Part shown: positions 54,497 to 64,000 of the stretch, in pieces
Layout of the letters: the number at the start of each line of letters is the position of its first letter
Numbering within the stretch: the stretch's first letter is position 1
Assembly: GCF_022539505.1 (NCBI RefSeq)
Contig: NC_061514.1
Location: 217,829,837 to 217,893,836, forward strand
DNA: 64,000 nt
Direction of reading: 5' to 3'
From: Lolium rigidum
Taxonomy: Eukaryota; Streptophyta; Magnoliopsida; Poales; Poaceae
Translations under genes and position numbers: made by a program
The notes under the pieces: model-generated
Told to the model about the DNA's origin: nothing
Seen by the model: only the letters and a program-made list of their open reading frames with translations
The model's database searches: none

Positions 54497-55389
54497 CTAT
54501 GGGAGTAGTTGGTGAAGACCCTGAGCCCCCGCGTCCGTCCACTGTCGCGCCTCGGCCCTGATGTCCACGAATAGGGAAGCCACCCAGGGACGCGCATTGT
54601 CGAAGACTGCATCGTTCCTATGCTTCCATATTCCCCATGCAAGGATCATGATCAGTGACGAGGTACCCTTGCGCAACTGGCGAGGGGCGGCCCGCACAAC
54701 CGGCGACCACCACTCCGCGAAGTCACCCTCAACCGTGGATGCCCCTGAGGTGGATCGAATCCACGATAGGACCTCATACCAGATAGTCCCGGAGAAGGGA
54801 CAACCGGTAAGAATGTGTGCCATAGTCTCCTCGGAATGGTCGCACAACGGGCAGCTCGCAGCATGTGGTAGACCACGACGCGCAAGCCGCTCGCTCGTCC
54901 AACATCTGTCGAGGCAGGCCAACCATATGAAGAACTTCACCCTAGGCGGCGCCCATGATTTTTCCAGTTCAGCTCCCACGATCCTGAAGTGACCGCCCCC
55001 TGGAAGAGGGTGTCATAGCAGGACCTGGAAGAGTACTGAGAGTCCGTCGTCCAGCGCCAAATCATCTTGTCCGGCTCCGTCAATAGTTGAGAGCCCCTGA
55101 GTCTGCTCCACGGTTTGACATATTGCCAGAGCGCCAAAGCGCTAAGCGTACCAACCATGTCAGAGATCCAACTGCGCTCCACCAGGGCATGTTGCACGGT
55201 ACGCTGCGTCCTACGACACTTGGGGATTACCGCATAAACTTCTGGCGCTATCTCCCTGTTGGATTGACCATCCATCCACCTATCCTCCCAAAATAGGGTG
55301 GACGTCCCGTTGCCTACCACCATGTAGGTGGAGGCAGCAAAGACATCAAGCTCTGCCTTGGAGAACTGCATATCATTATATGCGCTCAT
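54497..55389 (-). pseudogene. L1-type LINE 3' fragment with reverse-transcriptase zinc-binding domain
   Basis: Two minus-strand frames joined by a frameshift near 54950. The first (55389-54950) has GNGTSTLFWEDRWMDG and DKMIWRWTTDSQYSSRSCY. The second (54979-54497) has W.PPRVKFFIWLACLDRCWT, ERLARRGL, then CPLC-x8-H-x4-C and WGIWKHRNDAVF. This is the standard zf-RVT domain and tail found after the reverse transcriptase of plant L1 LINEs. The polymerase and endonuclease are absent (5' truncation), which is typical of LINE copies. Confidence 0.85.
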
Positions 55390-57910
55390 TATCTTTCATG
55401 CACACGGGTTGAACAAAATATGAACAGAAGTGCAACATCTACAGCCTGGGAAAATTAGCAGCTACTGAAACATGTCCCTTTTAGAACACCAGGGCAGGCA
55501 TTGTATGAGTGCACATATATACATTTAGTGTTGTCCCTTTCTGAATTGATAGTGTGTTTATTTATATTCCATTTAGTGTTGTCGCACTTCAGAAAGCTGA
55601 AGACGCCGTCAACAAACATGATGTGGATGCTTACTGAAACCTTCTTGGCCCTTTGTAGCGACCTCACCTTTCAAGGTGCCGATCTCTGTGCGTATATGTG
55701 CTAGTCCCTGGATCAATCGCTAGCACACAGAGTATATGATGTAATATCAATAAACAAAGGTCTTTATTACATTGTATGATCTAGAATTTACATAAATGAT
55801 TACAAATTGCATAGCACAAGGCTAGCATATCATCAGAGTTTTACAACGAATAAACATAGACAACATGGAGTCCTTCGTCTTCATGTGCCACAGGCGAGCA
55901 TGTCGAGGATAGACTCGTAACCCTAATCATCGTAACTCATTTCAAAACATCTGCAACATGAAAAGTTACAGCCACGAATGGTCAATACTTTGAATGTATT
56001 GGCAAGATGGCACTATAGTGGACTCAAATGGTAACCTAACACTTATGTGCACATTTGGCTGGTAGAGCTCAGGTTCATTTTGCATAAAGCCAACTTTTCC
56101 CTATCTTTTATCGAAACATTTTCTTTCAATCTAATTAATAGTAACATTGGTAAAACCCCAATGTACCAATTAACAGTAACATTGGTAAAGCCCCAACGTA
56201 CCTTCCTACCCTTGTTCACCCATCTAATTTTATTTAAAAAATTGGGATGAGGAGATCTTCGAACAAGAGACTTGTCAGTTCACTCAAATTGTCCATAACC
56301 GGGGACACGGCTAAGTACTTAGATTTTTACACTCTCGAGAGGTTGTACACCTTTACCCACATGGCCAGGTCAATCCTTCTACCTCGATGCACATTTTGCT
56401 CAGAGGACATGTGCAGACCGTGGCTGAGACCTTCTGTGTGTAATCACCCGAACCATTCCCTAAGGGCCCCGTTCCACCTACAGTATCCCTCTACCACCAC
56501 CTGGCCCCTAGGATCCGGGTTCATACAACATACTTTGTCAAGCCAGAGCCATAGTAGCATGTGGTTGTACGGGAAGCTAATGAACAAGATTTGTCTACAA
56601 TCTCTTTAAGCCTGGGTGACTTTCCGCAAGTGTGCACTAGTACCAGGGTCTTGCCCCCTGATACAGCCACCCTCTCCATAACTCCACCATTCACCCAGGT
56701 AATTCATTAAACTTAGTTGTTTTTTCCTTAACCTCTATCAAAACCTTTTCCATGGCATAGCAGGTAACAACTAAATTTAATGGCGGCTAAGGAAGTCTAG
56801 GAGTGGTGTAGCTAAACTACTAGGATTTAATAGCAGGCATAAAGCATAAATCCTAGACATGTCTACTATAAAAACACTACGGTGCAAGAATTAAAACTGG
56901 GACTTTTGGTGTGTGCCACTTGCCTTTTGGGTAGTTGAAGAATTCTTCACTTCTCTCAACAAAACGCGTAGCTCTCCGTACAACTATAAGATAGAAACAG
57001 CACAAATAAACACACCATTCATAGCAACATAATCAAACAAGGCAACAATCGAAAGTTGCTCTATGGTACTAAGGTGTGGCATGAGGTTTGGCTTGCAAGG
57101 TATGACTTTAAGAGATTGAATGGATAAAGTCGAATACTCAGAAATGGACCATCTAGATATATGGGAATGAATAGATAGGCTACAAAAGCATGGATAATTG
57201 AGATAGGTATGATCTTGAAATCATGGAAAAGAAAGTATAAGTAGTTTTGGTAGATGGTTACGAGCGTAAGCACTTTGACAATAAGAATTGTGCCCAAAAG
57301 AGTTATAGAGATATTTCCATGTGACAATATTCAAATTCTCATATTTGAATTTGAATACTTGAAAAAGAGTTTAACTATTTTTGGTGTTTGTGCAAGTGGA
57401 CAGAGGGCATCAATATGATCTATTTGCAAAAATAATCACTTGATTTGGGTTTATAGAATTTGAGTTATGTCAAATACTCAAATTTACATATTCAAATTTG
57501 AATATTTAAAAGAATTAATCAAATGTAAAATTTTATTTTACATTTGTATTCTACACTTTTTTGAGTTTCAGGGGTATACCCTGTTCTAATTTTGGGCTTG
57601 TAATTGGTTTTCTATAAATTTTTACAAGATTAAACATGTCGCGGTTAAAATTTAATGTTGTACGAAAAGTTGCCAGAAAAAGTTTGTTGGACGGAAAAAC
57701 CTCCTACACGAATGTTGTAGAGAATTTAATTACGAATCTAAAGCAAAAATAACCAATTTAATCGGAGTTATAAAACTTAAGCTATGAATTTTACAAGTTG
57801 TTGATCATACGATCGATCGTCCCATCCACGGCGTAGTTAAAACAGGTTAAGTTAATGGATAGTGTGGACCCTCAGATCTTGATCTAACAGTCCAAGATGA
57901 ATCTGGCTTG
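55390..57910. other. AT-rich, LTR-like sequence without supported genes
   Basis: About 2.5 kb with short frames only (longest about 120 residues at 56247-56609, no domain). TTTGAATTTGAATA runs at 57330-57560 resemble parts of LTR retrotransposons. I cannot place boundaries. Confidence 0.35.
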
Positions 57911-58990
57911 ATCTACTCTAAACTGCATACAGACTTAAGCACGTCACGAAGCAATTACCGCCGGTGGCAGGACATGGAGGATTGACGAGGATGACCGCGC
58001 TCCCGTGGTCCATGGCGATCGTGAAGCAGACCACGGAGACCTTCTCCGCGATGGGAACTCGATGGTGGCCTCGGCGAAGACGTGCGCCTCCCGGTGTTGC
58101 TCGCCGTCGAAATTCCGGCGGACCGCAAGATGCAGACGCGGAAGAATACGTCGGTCTGGGACTCATGGAGGCAAACGAAGATGTCTGTGAGATGCGCCTC
58201 AACGAGATAGGACGAATCTACACTACTTAAAAAGGAGGAAGTTGTTCCTTATTCTGCCAAGAAGCAATACGTCAAAGGTTTGGTCGTCTTCGTCGTACTC
58301 CCGCTTCATCACCGCTGACAAGTAGGCCACCAAAAACAACCAGAACATTTTCCGTCGCCCCAACCTGATTTCCCTCTTTCCTTCGTGCGTCGCGAGTCTG
58401 AGCAAGCTAGGGTTCCGCGCCGCCGCCATTCCCCGTCCCCGCCCCCGCCTCACCCCACCTCCTCGCGCTCCGGTGCTACTCGCTCCGCCTCCTCGCGCTC
58501 GTTGCAGCCGCCTGCTCGCCCCGAGCATCATCGTCGGCGTCACGACAGGATTCGTCCATGGCGGCGTTCTTGCAGACACTGACTACGCCGCGGCTGCCAC
58601 TGCCGTGTGCATAGCTTCATCCCTCGCGCTCAACCTCCTCCCGGCTCACGGAGATCTCGCTTCCAAACCCCACAAGCTGCAACCCCGCCTACTCAAGCTG
58701 CTCCACGGCCATACCACGCGAGGCTGGATCGACGGCTACCGCCGACGCTAGAGAAGTAGCGAATCAAGACCGGAGGAGCCACCGACGCCGACAGTTGTGG
58801 CTACTGCTCCCAGGACAAGGCGCACACTAAGTCCGCACTGCCGCTGGCACCCGCTGGATTTGGTGGAGGCAGGATCTGGGGATGCACTCATTGGCGTGGC
58901 CTACAAGGGGAACACACGAGGTTTGTGGAATTTTTCCAGTTATCATGTGCTCACTGGTCGCTACAGCTTCTTATGAGTTTTTCCTTTATT
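57911..58990. other. GC-rich gene-fragment region, unidentified
   Basis: Open frames occur on both strands: 58202-57918 minus, and a plus-strand frame starting ATGGCGGCGTTCTTGCAG at 58558. The GC content and the leader-like CTAGGGTTCCGCGCCGCCGCC near 58407 suggest a captured first exon. No known domain. Confidence 0.4.
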
Positions 58991-59005
58991 TTTGCATGTC
59001 AAGCA

Positions 59006-59092
59006 GAGGAAGGAGAAGCAAGCTTGGCTCAAGGATTTTTACTATGCTGTATTTTGCCCTGGGAACAGGCAATACGAGCATTTCAACAAGGT
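59006..59092 (+). pseudogene. exon-like gene fragment, unknown product
   Basis: Between an AG acceptor-like site (GTCAAGCAG) and a GTTTGC donor-like site, one frame reads [16 protein letters not shown] followed by [12 protein letters not shown]. It has the composition of a real conserved exon. A second candidate exon (59186-59221, VAVVVNDLLQERG then GTAAGC) follows. I do not recognise the protein. Neighbouring sequence has no matching exons in order, so it is probably a captured fragment. Confidence 0.4.
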
Positions 59093-59221
59093 TTGCTTGA
59101 TTAAATATGAGATGTTGCTAAATTAACAAAGGTTGAATGATTGTACGGCAATTGATACTGAGCTTATTTCCATGTAATATTTAGGTTGCAGTGGTGGTGA
59201 ATGACCTACTACAGGAGCGGG

Positions 59222-60823
59222 GTAAGCAATTCGTTTTATATTATTTTCCAAGTAATTTTGGAGAAAACAGAACAAGTGCATTACTTCGTGTGGGAACAAT
59301 TTGTTGCAGGTGTATGCAAATATATTTTCCTATTATAGCAGTTTCTAAAGCTGGACGCTTCTTGCCACATTAAAAGTTAGGTTTTGACAACTTTAATTAA
59401 AATATAAATTGTTCATATTACCTCAGAAAAAACATCTTTGCAATGGTAAGGACATCTGTAACTTGTAACTGGTCGGTCGGGTGGGGTAGGGATCGATTAA
59501 TACATCAAGTTCATGTAGTGCTCAAGATTTTAAGCTTTTATGGAGATTACGACTTTGTAAGCTTGATATGAACTGGATGCCACACCGAGTCAACCGTGAG
59601 GAGGGAGGGATACTATTATCTTGAATTCTTTATCTCATCTTAGAAACTAGAGACGTTTGCCATCAAGCATTATTCAAATTCTGTAGCCTAGAGTAGACGT
59701 GGTGTAGAATTTTAAAGCATAAGGAGCCAGCCTGCACTACGGGTTTATGACAGTACCGCAGGTTAACATGATCTGTTAATCACAACACATACAATTTAAG
59801 CTAGAGCAGACCTTGTTGTTGTTCTATATATGTAGGTTCTTATAAGTGCATTTATCTTTGGACCATACACACCATCTAATATCTATATACTTGAAAAGTA
59901 AGGGTAACTACATACATTAGAGCAAGGGAAACCGTATTCTAAATGCCTTCTTGAAATAATGGTGCTTTGTATGTGCCTTCCGAACAGAAACATAACAATC
60001 AACATAACAAGGTATGAAATCTTATGTCCTCTTTGTTTTAGCTCTACAACTTACTGATTTGAAAGAGTTGTGTTAATGATGTAGTATGTCGACGTGTGAA
60101 ATATCATGTCCTACTAATTTTAACTGTTGGCAATCTTTCAAACATTTTCAGCAATAGCTTATTGTTATCATCCGGCTACTTGGCATCAGATGGTGCAAAT
60201 TTTTCAAACATTAGGGAAGTGTAAGATCTTGGGTGGTCAACAATCATACTCAGTTTTAGCTAACATGTGGAAGATTGCGTTTCATGGGACAAGCAGAAGA
60301 ATCGCCGACATGAGCCGAGGTCTGTTCACAAGAACTTCATCTGCACCAGGAAGAACTACATGTACCCGATTCAATGTATTTAACATTCACCCTGAAAGAT
60401 TTTCCCTTTTTATTTTCATTATGTTTTTGTATGGCAGCCTCCAGTGAGATTTAAATTATTGGTCATCATTGGAAGTAGTATCATACCTGCTATTAGAATC
60501 GTGATACTATAGTCTAGCTGTATTTTTCGTGAAGTTTTTGTCCTACTTCCTGTTAAAATGATATTCTATTTGGATTGATGCAGTTCAGTGAGTCCAATTA
60601 TAGTACTAAGTACTAACTATAATTAGTGAAACAAAGCTGTAGTAGCCATCACTCATTGAGTCATTAATTTGTTAGTTTTACCTAGAATTCTTGGTACTGT
60701 TGAAGCCTTCAATGTTTCTTCCTTGGAGCGGTTCAATTTTCTTAAGGGTTCAAAATGATCGAAAGATGTCCGGAGTGCGTGAGTATTTCTGTTGTTAATA
60801 CTTCTCTTAATTTTTGATTGCAG
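59222..60823. other. intron-like sequence with one further exon candidate
   Basis: AT-rich. Between a TTTTCAG acceptor (60150) and a CCGAG-GTCTG donor (about 60319) a frame reads AIAYCYHPATWHQMVQ…KCKILGGQQSYSV…RRIADMSR without stops. It is not recognised. The rest holds no coding signal. Confidence 0.35.
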
Positions 60824-60957
60824 CGAGAGGGATAGGAAATGGTTTATGGAGGTGATGCAGATGACTAAAGTTGACATCGGCAGGATGAAGGAGATCGCCC
60901 AGGTGATGAAAACCCCTGATGATGTGCCGCACTATCATGGTGTGCCTCCAACAGCAG
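60824..60957 (+). pseudogene. exon fragment of a Fes1/HSP70-binding protein
   Basis: Reads SERDRKWFMEVMQMTKVD, IGRMKEIAQVMKTPDDV and an HGV.P ending, between a TTGATTGCAG acceptor and a CAG-GTG donor-like site. The pattern [ED]RKWFMEAMQ….VKRMKEI..VM.TP..V…HGVTP is the N-terminal conserved block of plant Fes1-type HSP70 nucleotide exchange factors. Those bind the HSP70 nucleotide-binding domain in the cytosol. The armadillo repeats that should follow are absent. An isolated exon with several non-conservative changes, surrounded by transposon sequence: most likely a captured gene fragment. Confidence 0.65.
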
Positions 60958-61264
60958 GTGACCGACGCGCGCCGATCTAGGCTCTCCCCGTGGTCCAAAA
61001 TCGCCGGTCTCCTTTGCGTGCCTTGTTGGCTACCAGAATCCGTGGTTGTTGATCTCAGAATTTTTTGTTTTCAGGCCACGGCGGGGCTTGCAACGTGCCC
61101 AAGCCCAGGGCGTGGAATTCCGTGTCAAGTGTCAAATGTTTTGCATACAACTCTTAATTCATACAAATTTCACAATTTCGAGATACAAAGTAGTCTTCAT
61201 TCGGTTCCTCCTTTGCTCCCTCATCTCTACCCACCAGGCTCGCTTGCATCGGGGTCCTCATCGA
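60958..61264. other. downstream of the Fes1-like fragment
   Basis: Open frames in two phases with no domain, then sequence leading into the inverted tandem array. Confidence 0.35.
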
Positions 61265-62930
61265 GTTAAAAATGGAAGAAAGTGAGATCAACAAGTCCGA
61301 TGCACAAGAGAAATGGAATAAATGCCTCATACATTGTTGGTCAACACAAATATTAACATTCAGGGATGGCGTAAGTGAGACCAAGTCCGATGCACAAGAG
61401 ATTGATATTTGTGCTATCTTACCAGGCTCACTTACGCCACCCCCAAGTGTATGGTGACCAAACATTTTAATCATCGGCATTTTGAAAATCTCAAAGCAAA
61501 TGGAATGACAAAATGGAATAAGTGCATCATACATTGTTGGTCAACACAAATACTATGGTCAGAAACCATAGTTGCAATATACACCGCAGTATACTTTGCA
61601 GAAGGGCCCCCTTTCCCCGGCCGCCGTTCCGTGAACGGGTTCTTGACGACACAACAACGCCGGTCTGCCTCTCCGGCGCAGAACCACGGCAGTCCCAGCC
61701 GCCTCCCTTGTGGCCGCGTCTCCTGCGCCCTTCTCCATGGCCGGACCACGATTGGGCTCACCGGGGGAATAATGATAATCGCCATCACCACAGGTGCATA
61801 GCAGTTTGCAGCAGATGCCATTTTTCTTCCCTCGCCGTCCAGTGAACGAGTCCTTGATGCAATGATCGTGCCGGCCTGCCCAGCATTATGCCGGCCCGTG
61901 TTGCCGCGCTTCAGGCCGTGTGTCCCGCGCCCTGCACTGTTCGCCTTCTTGCCCGGTGAACCAATAGACTGATCGTTGGAATAAGGAAACCGATGACGGC
62001 CGGTCGCAAGATTAGATTGCGATCGGCCATCATCGGCTTCCTTATTCCAACGATTAGTCTAGTCGTTCACCGGGCGAGAAGGCGAAGAGTGCAGGGCGCG
62101 TGAGACATGGCCTGAAGCGCGGCAACAGGGGTCGGCATGATGCTAGGGAGGCCGGCACCGTCTTTGCATTAAGGACTCGTTCACGTACTGGACGGCGAGA
62201 GAAGAAAAGTGGCATCTGCTGCAAGGTACTCTACACCTGTGGAGTCTGACGATAGTGGTGATGGCTATTATCATTATTCCCTCGGTGTGTCCAATTGTAG
62301 TCCGTCCATGGAGAAAAGCGCAGAGCGCAGGAGACGCGGCCACAAGGGAGGCGGCTGGGATTGGCGTGGTTCTGCGCCGGAGAGGCAGGTCGGTGTTGTT
62401 GTCTCGTCAAGGACTCGTTCACGGAACGGCAGCCGGGAAAGGGGGCCCGTCTACAAAGTATATTGCGGCGTATAGGTGACCAAACATTCTAATCATCGGC
62501 ACTAAAATGGAAGAAAGAGCCAAGTGGTATCTCAACTAGATATCATATGCCTCATACTTTGTTGGTCGAAAGAAATATTAACATTCCGGGATGGGGTCAG
62601 TGAGGCCAGGTAGGATGCACAAGAGATTGATATTTGTGCCATCGCACCAGGCACACTGGCCCCACCCCAGAGTGTACAAGTGACCAAACAATTTAATCAT
62701 TGGCACTAAAATGGAAGAAATGCCAATGCAATTAAGAAGTAGCTAGTATGAACTAAATGAAATGCCTCATACTTTGTTGGTCGAAACAAATATTAACATT
62801 CAGGGATGGAGTAAGTGAGGCCAGGTAGGATGCACAAAATATTTATATTTGTGCCATCACACCAGGCTCACTTGCTCCACCCCCGAGTGTACGAGTGATC
62901 GACCAACCATCTAATCATCGGCAAGTACAA
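61265..62930 (-). repeat. ~200-bp tandem foldback units, inverted right array
   Basis: Reverse-complement copies of the units at 1-830: GCCTCATACWTTGTTGGTC boxes near 61324, 61525, 62549 and 62764, with GGTGACCAAACATTYTAATCATCGGCA between them. Internal stem-forming arms are present (GGGATGG…AGTGAG and CTCACT…CCACCCC). The second unit is split by the large palindrome 61578-62474. Confidence 0.85.
61578..62474. mobile_element. ~897-bp foldback (giant palindrome)
   Basis: Left arm 61578-62009 and right arm 62018-62474 are reverse complements over almost their whole length, with scattered mismatches and a few short indels, around the core GGTCGCAAGATTAGATTGCGATC. The ends are TATACACCGCAGTATAC and GTATATTGCGGCGTATA. 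It interrupts a tandem unit. No transposase and no obvious target duplication, so it is a foldback-type element or a local inverted duplication. A small hairpin, ACTATGG…CCATAGT, lies just outside its left end (61552-61572). Confidence 0.85.
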
Positions 62931-64000
62931 AAACACCAACAAACCAGCAACCATGGTGACATAAGTCAAGATGCACAAACACACATAGCATGCATGGAGC
63001 GAGATGCTCCAAAGGGATTATTCATCACTTGGTATATAGACCAAGTGATGCCGGCAAAAGAGAGGCCAATCAAGAACCAAGTAAATCCAGTAAGTGATAG
63101 ATATGCCTAAACAAGCAACAACACATAGCATATCCCAGCTAACCGGATGAGACAAGTCTTGGTAGCCAACTTAATCACCTAGCACCACCTAGCCTTTTAA
63201 AACCATCGAAACAGTCCTTTTTCTTCAAAGGATACCACAGTGGCATTTATTTACATGATCCCCTACCGTGGATATCTCTATTTTCATCAAAGCCAACAAG
63301 AAATAGAAATTTATCATTACTCGGTTGAGTTCAAAACAAAGCTGGGGTACCATAAGGGATTATTCATCACTTGGTAGTAACCAAGTGATGCTTGGCAAGA
63401 GAGAGGCCAAGCCCGAGCTAGTCAATCCAGTAGAGATGGATATGCATAAGTAAGCAAGAACACATAGCCTATCCAACTTAACCAGATAAAACCAACCTTG
63501 ACAGCCAACTTAATAACCTAGCACCACCTAGTCTTTTAAACCATCAGAAACATCCCATTTTCTTCAAAGGATACCACAGTGGCATTCATTTACATGATTC
63601 CCTAATGTGAATATCTCTATTTTCACCAATTATCCAACTATGAGATGCAACCAGTGGCGTAGCAAGAGCTAATGAGGTCACAAGCACAGACACATCACAA
63701 GCAATCACACCGGTGAACCACTACCGAGGTACATCAACCATAAATTCATCCAAGCCAACAAGAAATAGAAATTTATCATTACTCAGTTGAGTTCAAAACA
63801 AAGCTAGGGTACCCAACTCTAGTTGGCTTCCATCCAAGCTTCAATAACACATCAAAGGAATCATTACTGCATAATTAAGGAGTTCATCCAATACATGGTG
63901 AGAAGCTACAAAGACATAGCAATAGCTTCGGACATTAAGTAAAAGGCATGAGCAATGAGCCAACAGCAAGCACAGCATAGCAGCAGCACAACAACAGCAA
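62931..64000 (+). repeat. ~350-bp tandem repeat with short hairpins
   Basis: AAGGGATTATTCATCACTTGG recurs at 63014 and 63355. CTTCAAAGGATACCACAGTGG recurs at 63223 and 63565, and CAAGCCAACAAGAAATAGAAATTTATCATTACTC-type text at 63290 and 63752. The first word is followed in both copies by an inverted ATCACTTGGT / ACCAAGTGAT hairpin. No ORF with a domain. Confidence 0.75.

Overview
This is a plant nuclear genome window, almost certainly from a large-genome grass and most likely Triticeae (wheat, barley, rye or Aegilops type). The reasons are TTTAGGG-type telomere-like arrays, LTRs beginning TGATACGTCTC, CACTA elements ending CACTACAAG or CACTACTAG, TA-flanked Stowaway MITEs, TTA-flanked Harbinger elements and Helitrons. 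I see no intact ordinary host gene. The window is a stack of nested transposable elements plus satellite arrays. One 100-base N gap lies at 11717-11816.

Layout. 1-2041: the right-hand part of a CACTA element (CACTA-1). It carries ~200-bp tandem foldback units, a small gene for a tail-anchored RNase H1-type hybrid-binding domain protein, and a subterminal GTGGCGCAC array. 2604-9343: a complete non-autonomous LTR retrotransposon (element A) with ATGCT target duplications and one orphan ORF. 9344-11716: an in-frame 162-bp tandem repeat and AT-rich MITE-like sequence. 11817-16586 and 25380-26500: a higher-order (~2.26 kb) satellite of degenerate telomere repeats. A Helitron of 8,793 bp (16587-25379) split it exactly between A and T. 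26511-31304: the 3' part of CACTA-2, with tandem exon/intron units, an array of TGGGCCGGCCCA and GTGGGACCCAC palindromes, and the terminal TIR.

31305-37983: LTR element B, on the minus strand and related to A. It carries the longer 441-residue version of the orphan ORF. CACTA-2 truncates one LTR of B, and B itself interrupts exon 2 of a CACTA-3 gene (37984-38510). 38520-40770: CACTA-type subterminal repeats and minisatellites. 40773-41336: an intact gene of a transposon-borne grass family of unknown function. 41337-43220: a Gypsy-like LTR with PBS (Gy1), inserted in an Athila-like ORF fragment (43221-43848). 44280-47103: a non-autonomous hAT element with 8-bp duplications. A Harbinger-like element (45108-47100) sits inside its terminal TTA and carries a second, frameshifted member of the 40773 family.

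48781-51755: a second Gypsy-like element (Gy2) on the minus strand, with a protease remnant, PBS and LTR, inserted in an RTE-type LINE pseudogene (51756-53840). 54497-55389: the 3' fragment of an L1-type LINE. 57900-61260: scattered exon-like gene fragments, including a recognisable Fes1/HSP70-binding-protein exon. 61265-62930: the inverted counterpart of the foldback array at the left edge, split by an ~897-bp palindrome. 62940-64000: another tandem repeat.

How the parts relate. The nesting gives a relative chronology: CACTA-3, then LTR-B, then CACTA-2; Athila-like, then Gy1; LINE, then Gy2; satellite, then Helitron; hAT, then Harbinger. Three open reading frames stand out as possibly still meaningful: the hybrid-binding-domain membrane microprotein, the orphan membrane-tailed ORF of the LTR elements, and the LSAGG-motif protein family found in two different elements.
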